In this document: positions 1-6,823 of the stretch, piece by piece
How positions within the stretch are numbered: position 1 is the stretch's first letter
Layout of the letters: every line of letters begins with the position of its first letter
Source of the DNA: an uncultured Pseudomonadota bacterium
Lineage (GTDB): Bacteria > Pseudomonadota > Gammaproteobacteria > Burkholderiales > Eutrophovitaceae
NCBI GenBank assembly: GCA_913057845.1
Contig: CAJXPC010000056.1
Location: 1 to 8,859, forward strand
DNA: 8,859 nt
Reading direction: 5' to 3'
Made by a program: the position numbers and the translations under genes
The notes under the pieces: generated by a model
The model's input: the letters and a program-made list of their open reading frames with translations, nothing else
Told to the model about the DNA's origin: nothing
The model's database searches: none

Positions 1-47
1 CTACACCTCTCTATTCGTCGGCAGCGTCAGATGTGTATAAGAGACAG
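1..47 (+). other. Nextera i5-side sequencing adapter (not genomic)
   Basis: This is synthetic library sequence. Bases 1-6 are the tail of the P5 oligo, 7-14 are an index octamer (CTCTCTAT, the S502-type i5 index), 15-28 are the Nextera read-1 overhang TCGTCGGCAGCGTC, and 29-47 are the 19-bp Tn5 mosaic end AGATGTGTATAAGAGACAG. Genomic sequence begins at 48. It should be trimmed; nothing in it has a biological meaning for the source organism. Confidence 0.98.
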
Positions 48-532
48 GAATTGGGGTTTTTATATTCCTTTTTATTGCCTTTAATCAACTGCATAACATG
101 GCGATCACCTTCTTAAATTTGCCTTTTGCACTTGTCGGCGGCGTAATCGCAGTTATATTCTCCGGGGGATGGCTATCTCTAGGCTCCTTGGTTGGATTTG
201 TGACGTTGTTTGGTATTACGCTCAGGAATTCCATAATGCTGGTATCCCACTATCAATATCTTGTCGAAGTTGAGAAAGTTGCTTGGAATTTCGATACTGT
301 CGTAAGAGGGGCGTCTGAGCGACTAACTTCTATTTTGATGACGGCTTTAGTGACCGGTCTTGGTTTGTTGCCCCTAGCGTTAGGCACGGGAGAGCCTGGT
401 CGCGAAATTGAGGGGCCCATGGCCACCATTATTGTTGGTGGGCTCTTTACATCAACGCTATTAAATCTTCTCGTTCTCCCCACCATTTTGTATCACTTTG
501 GTAGATTTCGTAGATTAAGCCCAGAAGTTTAA
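48..532 (+). CDS. RND efflux permease, CusA/CzcA-like (C-terminal 160 residues, 5' truncated)
   Basis: This is the 3' end of an inner-membrane RND transporter gene. The frame is open from the first genomic bases (first full codon at 50) to TAA at 530-532. The ATG at 98 is an internal methionine, not the start. What remains is the last transmembrane bundle: part of one helix, a helix with the NLPFALVGG turn, LSLGSLVGFVTLFGITLRNSI, the ILMTALVTGLGLLPLALG helix, and a last helix ending LLVLPTILYHF. The linker GEPGREIEGPMA and the LFGI..RN motif resemble heavy-metal-efflux (HME) RND proteins more than drug pumps. Such proteins are about 1,030 residues long and export cations by proton antiport with an adaptor and an outer-membrane channel. 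About 85% of the protein lies outside, so the substrate cannot be judged. The arginine in the TLRN motif sits by eye where drug-type RND pumps carry their proton-relay lysine. Confidence 0.9.
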
Positions 533-539
533 ATCTTAC

Positions 540-566
540 TTGCGACAATTCGGAAAGTGCTAGACT
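540..566 (+). promoter_or_regulatory. candidate sigma-70 promoter for the thioredoxin gene
   Basis: In the 69-bp gap after the truncated permease gene there is a -35-like TTGCGA (540-545) and an extended -10 element, TG (558-559) followed after one base by TAGACT (561-566). The spacer is 15 bp, shorter than ideal, but extended -10 promoters tolerate weak -35 contacts. Transcription would start near 572-574, about 30 nt before the ATG at 602. This is an inference from motif matches only; read-through from the upstream permease gene is equally possible. Confidence 0.3.
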
Positions 567-592
567 AAGGGGATAACTTTTATATTATGGAT

Positions 593-605
593 GCATGAAA
601 CATGC
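593..605 (+). repeat. small inverted repeat enclosing the thioredoxin start codon
   Basis: GCATG (593-597) and CATGC (601-605) are perfect inverted arms around an AAA loop, and the right arm contains the ATG start at 602-604. In mRNA this could form a 5-bp hairpin that hides the start codon. Two tiny open frames also abut it: ATG at 587 to TGA at 598 (3 codons), and ATG at 591 to TAG at 611 (6 codons). The stem is short and could be chance. Confidence 0.25.
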
Positions 606-976
606 CAGTAGCTAACTTGACCGGTGATACTTTTGATCAAGCCCTTCAAGAAAATGAAATGGTTATTATTGATTTTTGGGCGCCTTGGTGCGCCCCATGC
701 AAGACCTTCGCCCCAGTGTTTGAGGCTGCTTCGGAGAAATATACAGGGGTATATTTTGCAAAAGTGAACTCTGAGGAGGAACAGGCATTGTCCTCGTCTT
801 TTGGGATTCGTTCTATTCCTACGTTGGTAGTGATTCGGGAACAAATTATCCTTTACTCTAAGCCGGGTGCTGTTCCGGCTTATTCGCTTGAGGGGTTGCT
901 TGAACGAATGGGGAAATTGGATATGGCTCAAGTACGAGATGAGATCGAAAAGTCGCAATTAGAGGTTAAGTCATAA
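602..976 (+). CDS. thioredoxin-family protein (WCAPC active site)
   Basis: A 124-residue cytoplasmic protein with no signal peptide, made of one thioredoxin fold plus a short C-terminal tail. The redox motif is W29-C30-A31-P32-C33-K34, with Ala in place of the usual Gly. The buried acid is D24 in the IIDFWAPW strand, and the cis-proline loop is SIPT at 71-74 (P73). All elements for dithiol-disulfide exchange are therefore present. The tail after about residue 108 (LDMAQVRDEIEKS) is a helix often seen in stand-alone thioredoxins of proteobacteria that are not the housekeeping TrxA. The start at 602 is chosen because a stop in the same frame at 596-598 excludes anything longer. There is no strong Shine-Dalgarno; the purine run AAGGGG near 567-572 is too far away. 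It lies 69 bp after an RND permease gene and 67 bp before an RND adaptor gene, same strand. Its partner is unknown. Confidence 0.92.
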   Translation: MPVANLTGDTFDQALQENEMVIIDFWAPWCAPCKTFAPVFEAASEKYTGVYFAKVNSEEEQALSSSFGIRSIPTLVVIREQIILYSKPGAVPAYSLEGLLERMGKLDMAQVRDEIEKSQLEVKS

Positions 977-996
977 GCAGAAATATAGAGTTTCAG

Positions 997-1016
997 AACG
1001 GAAAAATTTTCTGGTT
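997..1016. promoter_or_regulatory. imperfect dyad upstream of the adaptor gene (possible operator)
   Basis: The 67-bp gap before the adaptor gene contains a partly symmetric 20-mer, AAC(3)AAAATTTT(3)GTT, centred between 1006 and 1007. Fourteen of the twenty positions are symmetric, and one further pair is G-T. AT-rich dyads of this size can bind TetR- or MarR-type repressors, which often control RND operons. No regulator gene is visible nearby, so this is only a candidate site. Confidence 0.2.
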
Positions 1017-1029
1017 GGAATGAATAATT

Positions 1030-1034
1030 AGAGG
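1030..1034 (+). promoter_or_regulatory. Shine-Dalgarno AGAGG that supports a TTG start
   Basis: AGAGG lies nine bases before TTG at 1044. The next possible start in the same frame, ATG at 1068, has a purine run (GAGAGG, 1061-1066) only one base away, too close to work well. The placement therefore favours translation from the TTG codon. Confidence 0.5.
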
Positions 1035-1043
1035 CTATACGAT

Positions 1044-2168
1044 TTGTTTAATAGTCTTTTGAGAGGTATGGGGGGCAAGTTGTTGGAAAATAAAAGTCGC
1101 TTAGCATTTTGGGCAGTGATTCTGGCCACAGTATTGGGTTTGTTTGCATGGTTAAATCGGCCTGCTGGAGAGATTGAGATTGCACCTGAGGTAGTTGAAC
1201 AAGCCGCTCCAGCTAAACCTCAAGGGTTACCGGTTCAGGCAATACCTGTAATCGTTGGTGAACTCATAGATGACATTACCGCCGTGGGTACTGTGGTTGC
1301 GAACGAATCAGTTCGGATTAGAACCGAGATAAATGGTCGCCTCTTAAAATTGAATTTTGACGAGGGGCAGGAGGTTCAAAAAGGTCAGTTGCTCGTGGCC
1401 TTAGATGACGGGGAGCACCGGGCACAACTCGCGGCAATTAACGCGGAGCTTCGAACAGAGAAGCAAAGATTCTTGAGGTCCAAAGAACTCTATGAGCAAA
1501 AGTTTATCAGCAAGGAAGCCCTAGATTTACAGGCTGGGACAGTCGATCGATTGGCTGCAATGGTTCAAGAGGCGGATGCGCGATTGCAAAAAACAGTAGT
1601 TACAGCTCCGTTTTCTGGAGTGATAGGTCTGCGGAAAGTTAGTCTCGGAGCTTATTTGCAAGCAGGTGATGACATCGTACGATTGGAGGATATTAGCTCG
1701 GTAAAAGTAGATTTTAGAGTTCCTGAAGTGTATCTCGCTAAAGTTCGTTCTGGTCAGTCAATATCCGTAGTCGTGGATGCTTTCCCTAATACTGTTTTTG
1801 AGGGGAAAGTGTATGCAATTGAAGCTGGTATGGACAGAGAGACGAGAACGGCGCTCGTGCGTGCAAAATTGGGTAACAAGGCGGGCAAATTACGTTCCGG
1901 CATGTTCGCTAGGGTATCTCTGATTATGACCAAAAAGAAAAATGCATTATCAGTGCCCGAAAAAGCACTTTGGCCGCAAGGGACTGAGAATTTTGTATAC
2001 AAGGTTATAGATGGAAAAGTGGAACTCACGAAGGTCGAACTCGGACAGAGAACCCCAGGGTATGTTGAGATTCTCAAAGGGTTGAGCCCTGGTGACCTTG
2101 TTGTAACTGAAGGGCAGATGAAAATTAGAGATGGTGCGCCAGTGACGGTATTGGGTGGTGCGCAGTGA
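1044..2168 (+). CDS. RND efflux periplasmic adaptor subunit (membrane fusion protein)
   Basis: A 374-residue adaptor that links an inner-membrane RND pump to an outer-membrane channel. An N-terminal hydrophobic segment (about 20-37, FWAVILATVLGLFAW) acts as an uncleaved anchor; there is no lipobox cysteine. Next come a beta strand pair at about 62-85, the first half of the lipoyl domain (about 88-120, ending GQEVQKGQLLVALDD), an alpha-helical hairpin (about 121-182), the second lipoyl half (TAPFSGVIGLRKVSLGAYL, 187-205), a beta-barrel (about 218-292) and the membrane-proximal domain (about 300-372, with SVPEKAL). Length and order match MexA/MdtA-type HAE1 adaptors. The start is TTG with AGAGG nine bases upstream; the alternative ATG at 1068 would remove eight residues and keep the anchor. 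It precedes the HAE1 permease gene by 51 bp and surely forms a complex with it. No outer-membrane channel gene follows, so a TolC-like protein encoded elsewhere is probably used. Confidence 0.95.
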   Translation: MFNSLLRGMGGKLLENKSRLAFWAVILATVLGLFAWLNRPAGEIEIAPEVVEQAAPAKPQGLPVQAIPVIVGELIDDITAVGTVVANESVRIRTEINGRLLKLNFDEGQEVQKGQLLVALDDGEHRAQLAAINAELRTEKQRFLRSKELYEQKFISKEALDLQAGTVDRLAAMVQEADARLQKTVVTAPFSGVIGLRKVSLGAYLQAGDDIVRLEDISSVKVDFRVPEVYLAKVRSGQSISVVVDAFPNTVFEGKVYAIEAGMDRETRTALVRAKLGNKAGKLRSGMFARVSLIMTKKKNALSVPEKALWPQGTENFVYKVIDGKVELTKVELGQRTPGYVEILKGLSPGDLVVTEGQMKIRDGAPVTVLGGAQ

Positions 2169-2219
2169 TAATAAGAACGCCATTCGTAGCATAAAGATTT
2201 TTTTTAGCTTAAGAGACTT

Positions 2220-5200
2220 ATGATCCTTTCTGAGATTTCTATACGCAGACCGGTACTGGCAACAGTATTAAGTTTGTTAATCGTGCTTTTGGGCGCCATA
2301 TCGTTCGATCGCTTATCAGTTCGAGAATATCCAAAAATAGATCCGCCGGTCGTCTCGGTTAGAACTATTTATAAGGGTGCGACCGCACAGGTTGTGGAGA
2401 GCGTTATCACCACGCCGATCGAGGATGTCCTGTCCGGGATTGAAGGCATCAACACCATTAAATCTAAGAGTAAAGAGGAAGTCAGCGAGATTACGGTTAC
2501 GTTTTTAACTGATCGAGATGTCGAGGCTGCTGCGAATGACGTTCGAGACAGGGTTTCCCGTATTCAAACCTTGTTGCCAGAAACTGCCGACGATCCCGTG
2601 GTGTCTAAAATTGAAGCGGATGCGTGGCCTGTTATGTGGCTGGCGTTGAAAAGCGATCGTCACAGCCCAATGGAGTTGACCGACTACGCTGATCGATATT
2701 TGACTGACCCTTTGAAAACTCTTCCTGGCGTTGCCACGGTGATTATTGGTGGCGAACGTCGTTATGCGATGAGGGTGTGGATCGACAGAGACAAACTGGC
2801 CGCTCGAGGATTGACGATTCAAGATGTGGAAGTCGCGCTAAGACAGCAAAATTTGGACTCTCCGGGTGGGCGGATTGAGAGCAACGATAGAGAACTGACG
2901 GTCATGACTGAAACTGACCTTAAGAGTCCCGAAGAATTCAATAATATGATTATTCGAGAAGTTTCTGGATATCCAATACGAATTAGAGATGTGGGACATG
3001 CCACCCCCGCACCTTATGAGAATCGAAAAGTTGTTAGGATTTCAGGTGAGGAGGCCCTCGGCCTGGGGATTGTAAAACAGTCTACGGGGAATACCCTAGC
3101 GCTTGCCCAAGCTGTCAGAGATGTTCTTCCTCAGCTTATTGCTGGACTGCCTGAAGGGATGTCGATGAAGGTGGCGTTCGATACGTCTGAGTTTATATCT
3201 GCAGCTATTGAGTCGGTTTATAAGGTGCTTATCGAAGCATTGATCTTGGTTGTTCTTGTGATTTTTGTCTTTTTGCGCAGTGTTCGTGCGACGTTGATCC
3301 CTATTGTCACGATACCGATTTCGCTCATTGGTTCATTCTTTTTCCTCTACGTACTAGGTTTCTCAATCAACGTTTTGACACTTTTGGGAATCGTACTTTC
3401 GGTTGGTCTAGTTGTTGATGATGCAATTGTTATGCTGGAAAATATTCACCGTCATATTGAAGCCGGAATGAATCGATTTGAGGCCGCGATGAAGGGGGCA
3501 AAAGAAATCGGGTTTGCCGTTGTTGCAATGACCATCACATTAGTTGCGGTATTTACACCCCTCGTATTTATTACAGGTCGAGTAGGCCAATTATTTGTTG
3601 AATTTGCGCTAACTGTAGTGTCGGCAGTATTGGTGAGTGGTTTTGTTGCCTTAACTTTAACACCTATGATGTGCTCGCTTTTGTTGAAGCGGCAAGAGAA
3701 TCACGGCCCCGCCTACAAAATGAGTGAATTGGTTTTTGAAAAAATTAATAATGGCTATGGAGCTATCTTAAGAGTCATCCTTAGAGGATGGTATGTTGTG
3801 GTCGGTGCTTTTGTCATCGCAATGTTTGCGATGGTTGGTTTATTCATGCAGTTGAAACCAGAGTTATCTCCCCTAGAGGATCGGGGTGTATTTATGGCAT
3901 TTGCGATTGCCCCGGAAGGGTCCACAATGCAGTACACCGACCGGTATATGAAGCAAGTTGCAGGTATCTTAGGCCAAGAGGTTCCTGAAATAGACACGCT
4001 CTTTGAGGTCGTGGCCCCAGGCTTAGAACGACCTAATCCAGTTAATTTTGCTATTGGGTTCGCCATACTTGAACACTGGGACACGCGGAAGCGAAACCAA
4101 CTCGATATCACTAAACAAATTACACCTAAGTTGTATGGTGGCATTCCCGGTGTGCTTTCTTTTGCCATGAACCCACTCTCCTTAGGGCAAAGCTTCTTGT
4201 CGAAGGAGATCGAATATGTGATTTATGGAAGTTCATATGAGGAGTTGCAAGATCACGTAAATAAAGTGATGGCAAAACTGAGTACGTATCCTGGCATTAC
4301 CGGACTTGATACCGACCTCAAGCTCAACAAACCTCAGCTCAGAGTCAACATTGATCGAGATAAGGCCGCTTCGATGGGTATATCAATGGCAACAATTGGT
4401 AGGACGGTAGAGACGCTATTGGGAGGGCGTGACGTTACTAGATATAAGCGAGAAGGGAAACAGTATGATGTTGTTTTGCAAATGGAAGATTCAAAGCGAC
4501 GCCAACCAACGGATCTAACCTCTATTTATGTTAGGGCGAGGAGTGGGCAGCTAGTGCAGTTATCAAACCTTGTGACTCTTGAGGAGACGGTTACACCGAA
4601 AGAGCTGAATCATTTTAATCGATTCCGTGCTGCGGTTATTAACGGAAACGTAGGTCCTGAAGCTAGTTTGGGACAGGTGCTGGATTTCATTGATTCTACT
4701 GTGGCTCAAGAGTTACCTCAGAATGTAACTACTGATCTAAATGGGGCGTCAAGAGAGTACAGGGAAAGTGGGGACGAAATGAAGGTTACTTTGGTGCTTG
4801 CTCTCATCTTTATTTATCTCGTCCTTGCTGCTCAGTTTGAGAGCTTCGTTGGGCCGCTCGTCATTATGTTGACGGTACCTTTAGGATTCCTTGGTGCGCT
4901 TTTTGCGATGTGGCTTAATGCCAAATTCGGAGATGGAGGTACGCTTAATATTTACAGTCGCATAGGCTTGGTCATGTTAGTTGGCTTGATTACTAAGAAT
5001 GGAATTCTCATTGTGGAGTTTGCAAATCAACTGCGCAGAGCGGGACAGGAAAAAGTAGAGGCAGTATTAGAAGCCTCTACTTTGAGGTTGCGCCCCATTC
5101 TGATGACGGCATTGGCAACGGTGTTGGGATCTTTGCCACTAGCGCTATCTTCTGGTGCTGGTTCTGAAGCCAGAAGAGCGATTGGTTGGGTGATTGTTGG

Positions 5201-5297
5201 GGGTGTTTCGATTGGAACGTTGTTGACGTTGTTTATTATTCCTGTCGCGTATTCGTTAATTGTTAGAACAACGCCACGTATTAGGGATGGAACCTAG
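2220..5297 (+). CDS. HAE1-family RND multidrug efflux permease
   Basis: A full-length (1025-residue) inner-membrane proton-drug antiporter, the pump of the tripartite complex begun by the preceding adaptor. The N-terminus (SEISIRRPVLATVLSLL) is the standard first helix; large periplasmic porter loops lie at about 30-335 and 548-855; the helix bundles lie at about 336-545 and 856-1015. Proton-relay residues are visible: the paired acids D400-D401 in GLVVDDAIVMLEN and lysine K926 in GLITKNGILIVEF, matching D407/D408 and K940 of AcrB. Length and architecture are those of AcrB, MexB and MdtB/C relatives. I cannot assign the substrate or a specific named member. The start at 2220 fits the family exactly, although the Shine-Dalgarno (AAGAGA, 2211-2216) is only three bases from the ATG. 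Translation ends at TAG 5295-5297, 36 bp before a strong terminator. Its conserved LRPILMTALATVLGSLPLAL segment echoes the matching segment of the truncated permease at the left end, but the two belong to different RND families. Confidence 0.96.
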   Translation: MILSEISIRRPVLATVLSLLIVLLGAISFDRLSVREYPKIDPPVVSVRTIYKGATAQVVESVITTPIEDVLSGIEGINTIKSKSKEEVSEITVTFLTDRDVEAAANDVRDRVSRIQTLLPETADDPVVSKIEADAWPVMWLALKSDRHSPMELTDYADRYLTDPLKTLPGVATVIIGGERRYAMRVWIDRDKLAARGLTIQDVEVALRQQNLDSPGGRIESNDRELTVMTETDLKSPEEFNNMIIREVSGYPIRIRDVGHATPAPYENRKVVRISGEEALGLGIVKQSTGNTLALAQAVRDVLPQLIAGLPEGMSMKVAFDTSEFISAAIESVYKVLIEALILVVLVIFVFLRSVRATLIPIVTIPISLIGSFFFLYVLGFSINVLTLLGIVLSVGLVVDDAIVMLENIHRHIEAGMNRFEAAMKGAKEIGFAVVAMTITLVAVFTPLVFITGRVGQLFVEFALTVVSAVLVSGFVALTLTPMMCSLLLKRQENHGPAYKMSELVFEKINNGYGAILRVILRGWYVVVGAFVIAMFAMVGLFMQLKPELSPLEDRGVFMAFAIAPEGSTMQYTDRYMKQVAGILGQEVPEIDTLFEVVAPGLERPNPVNFAIGFAILEHWDTRKRNQLDITKQITPKLYGGIPGVLSFAMNPLSLGQSFLSKEIEYVIYGSSYEELQDHVNKVMAKLSTYPGITGLDTDLKLNKPQLRVNIDRDKAASMGISMATIGRTVETLLGGRDVTRYKREGKQYDVVLQMEDSKRRQPTDLTSIYVRARSGQLVQLSNLVTLEETVTPKELNHFNRFRAAVINGNVGPEASLGQVLDFIDSTVAQELPQNVTTDLNGASREYRESGDEMKVTLVLALIFIYLVLAAQFESFVGPLVIMLTVPLGFLGALFAMWLNAKFGDGGTLNIYSRIGLVMLVGLITKNGILIVEFANQLRRAGQEKVEAVLEASTLRLRPILMTALATVLGSLPLALSSGAGSEARRAIGWVIVGGVSIGTLLTLFIIPVAYSLIVRTTPRIRDGT

Positions 5298-5333
5298 GGG
5301 TGGTGATGAAGTAGCATGAGTCTATTAGATGTG

Positions 5334-5373
5334 GAAGTAAAAAAAGGAAGCGTAAGCTTCCTTTTTTTACTTC
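5334..5373. terminator. bidirectional Rho-independent terminator between convergent operons
   Basis: A perfect palindrome with 18-bp arms (5334-5351 and 5356-5373) around a 4-base loop. The GC-richer core is GGAAGC / GCTTCC, flanked by seven A on the left and seven T on the right, so each strand reads a stem followed by a U run. Read on the plus strand the loop is GUAA, a GNRA-type tetraloop that stabilises hairpins; on the minus strand it is UUAC. It ends the efflux operon (stop at 5297) and the boxC-boxB operon. Its right arm contains the boxB stop codon (5367-5369) and last codon, so the core stem of the box transcript begins only six bases after the stop. Confidence 0.93.
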
Positions 5374-6776
5374 AGACGAACATATTCATAGTCAACTGGA
5401 TTGTTATTAATCCCGCGATCGGGAGGCGCTATCCAGCTGGCCATCTTCCCGGGTTCAGTGACGCGTTGCATTAAGCTTCTAATAAATCCTCGGTCCTCTT
5501 CAGTCGGCAACCAGGTTGGAATTCCCTTGTCGTATTCTGTTTTAGTGATTACCTGTCCGAGTGGGTCTGTTGTTTGATTCGCCCAGCTTCCAATTGTTCT
5601 GTGGAATCGCGTGCTGGGCAGCGACAACGTTATGTCAAACTTGGCTCGTTTAATCATCATGTTCCAACGTTTAATGCCGATCTCACAATCTTTGACGTAC
5701 GCTACACGGGTCACCTCATTCATTGCATTTCTAAGGCCGACTATCTCTATGCCATCAGGTGTATCGATGTCGTAGCTTGAATCGAGACACAGGTGATCTT
5801 CGAATCGAGTTTCATCAGGTCGACCTTTAATCCCATTTGCAAAAGAAGTCGCCGCATTAGAAGATATCTCAGAGCCAAAAAGATCGAGTGACGAGGTAAA
5901 CCAAAAGTTTAAATATTTTTGGATCGTGACGAGGTCAACGGCACCTTGTTCACGAATGGCGCCCGGATCGTCTGTCCCAATTTCATTCATTACCTCAAGT
6001 GTGCGTCTGATGACGCGGCCTATTCCAGTTTCACCAACGAACATGTGATGGGCTTCTTCAGTAAGCATGAACCGGCAAGTTCTCGCAAGAGGGTCAAAGG
6101 CTGATTCGCTGAGGCTTTTAAGTTGGAACTTGCCATCTCGATCGGTGAAATAGGTAAACATAAAAAAGGATAACCAATCATTAATTGGTTCGTTGAATGT
6201 TCCTAAAATCCGAGGGTTGTCACTATCTCCAGAGTGTCTTGCGAGAAGTTCTTCAGCCTCTTCTCTCCCGTCTCGACCAAAGTAGCAATGAAGAAGATAA
6301 ACCATTGCCCATAAATGGCGACCCTCTTCAACGTTGACCTGGAATAGGTTTCTTAGGTCATACAGTGAGGGGCAGGTAAGCCCCAGTAATCTTTGTTGCT
6401 CTACTGAAGCTGGTTCGGTGTCTCCTTGAGTGACAATAATTCGGCGAAATTGAGACCGTAATTCGCCGGGAACTTGTTGCCAAACAGGCTCGCCCAAGTG
6501 GTCGCCGAAGCCAATTTTTCTATCAGGGATTTGGTCTGCAAGAAATATTCCCCAGCGATAATCAGGCATTTTGACGTGTCCGTAGCTCGCCCATCCTTTT
6601 GCGTCAACGCCTACGGCTGTTCGTAAATAAACATCGTTCGACTGAAAATCCTTCGGCCCTTGTTCGCTCCACCAATTAAGGAAGTGTGGCTGCCAGTGCT
6701 CTAGCGCTCTTTGTAGTTTTCTGTCCGTTGCAAGATTGACGTTATTTGGAATTTTTTCACTGTAGTTAATGTCCAT
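5367..6776 (-). CDS. boxB: benzoyl-CoA 2,3-epoxidase, oxygenase subunit BoxB
   Basis: A 469-residue cytoplasmic diiron enzyme of aerobic benzoate breakdown. Together with the flavin/iron-sulfur reductase BoxA, it uses O2 and NADPH to convert benzoyl-CoA to 2,3-epoxybenzoyl-CoA. The length is that of known BoxB proteins (about 473). The diiron ligand pattern is complete: E121, E151 and H154 (in NVEEGRHLW), D212, E241 and H244 (in LTEEAHHMF). The spacings match the ligands described for Azoarcus BoxB, shifted by one residue as I remember that structure. Other family landmarks are the PDYRWGIFLADQIPDRKIGFG stretch (71-91) and the C-terminal DYEYVRLK. The start is supported by AGGA (6786-6789) nine bases upstream. 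It follows boxC by 47 bp and is the last gene of the operon; its stop lies inside the terminator palindrome. BoxA is not encoded downstream, which is unusual enough to note. Confidence 0.96.
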   Translation of the reverse strand: MDINYSEKIPNNVNLATDRKLQRALEHWQPHFLNWWSEQGPKDFQSNDVYLRTAVGVDAKGWASYGHVKMPDYRWGIFLADQIPDRKIGFGDHLGEPVWQQVPGELRSQFRRIIVTQGDTEPASVEQQRLLGLTCPSLYDLRNLFQVNVEEGRHLWAMVYLLHCYFGRDGREEAEELLARHSGDSDNPRILGTFNEPINDWLSFFMFTYFTDRDGKFQLKSLSESAFDPLARTCRFMLTEEAHHMFVGETGIGRVIRRTLEVMNEIGTDDPGAIREQGAVDLVTIQKYLNFWFTSSLDLFGSEISSNAATSFANGIKGRPDETRFEDHLCLDSSYDIDTPDGIEIVGLRNAMNEVTRVAYVKDCEIGIKRWNMMIKRAKFDITLSLPSTRFHRTIGSWANQTTDPLGQVITKTEYDKGIPTWLPTEEDRGFIRSLMQRVTEPGKMASWIAPPDRGINNNPVDYEYVRLK

Positions 6777-6823
6777 GATTAATTTTCCTGTTGGTTTTCT
6801 TTTGAAGTGGTTGTGCCTTATCC

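Noticed and set aside
98..100. ATG at 98 as the start of a 144-residue membrane protein
   Set aside because: The frame is open back to the adapter junction and the upstream residues continue the RND helix, so this is a truncated large permease and not a small protein.
560..958. 132-residue open frame on the minus strand opposite the thioredoxin gene
   Set aside because: It is antisense to a clear thioredoxin with all motifs intact, has no recognisable domain, and its basic composition is typical of a shadow frame.
1015..1043. TTGGAA / TACGAT as a promoter for the adaptor gene
   Set aside because: The spacing is 17 bp, but the -10 box would touch the TTG start, giving a transcript without the visible Shine-Dalgarno.
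2169..2219. T-run (around 2198-2205) between the adaptor and permease genes as a terminator
   Set aside because: No GC-rich stem precedes the T-run, and termination there would separate an obligate adaptor-permease pair.
6777..6823. Possible regulatory structure in the 47-bp boxC-boxB gap
   Set aside because: Only the boxB Shine-Dalgarno (AGGA) stands out; I see no inverted repeat or terminator.
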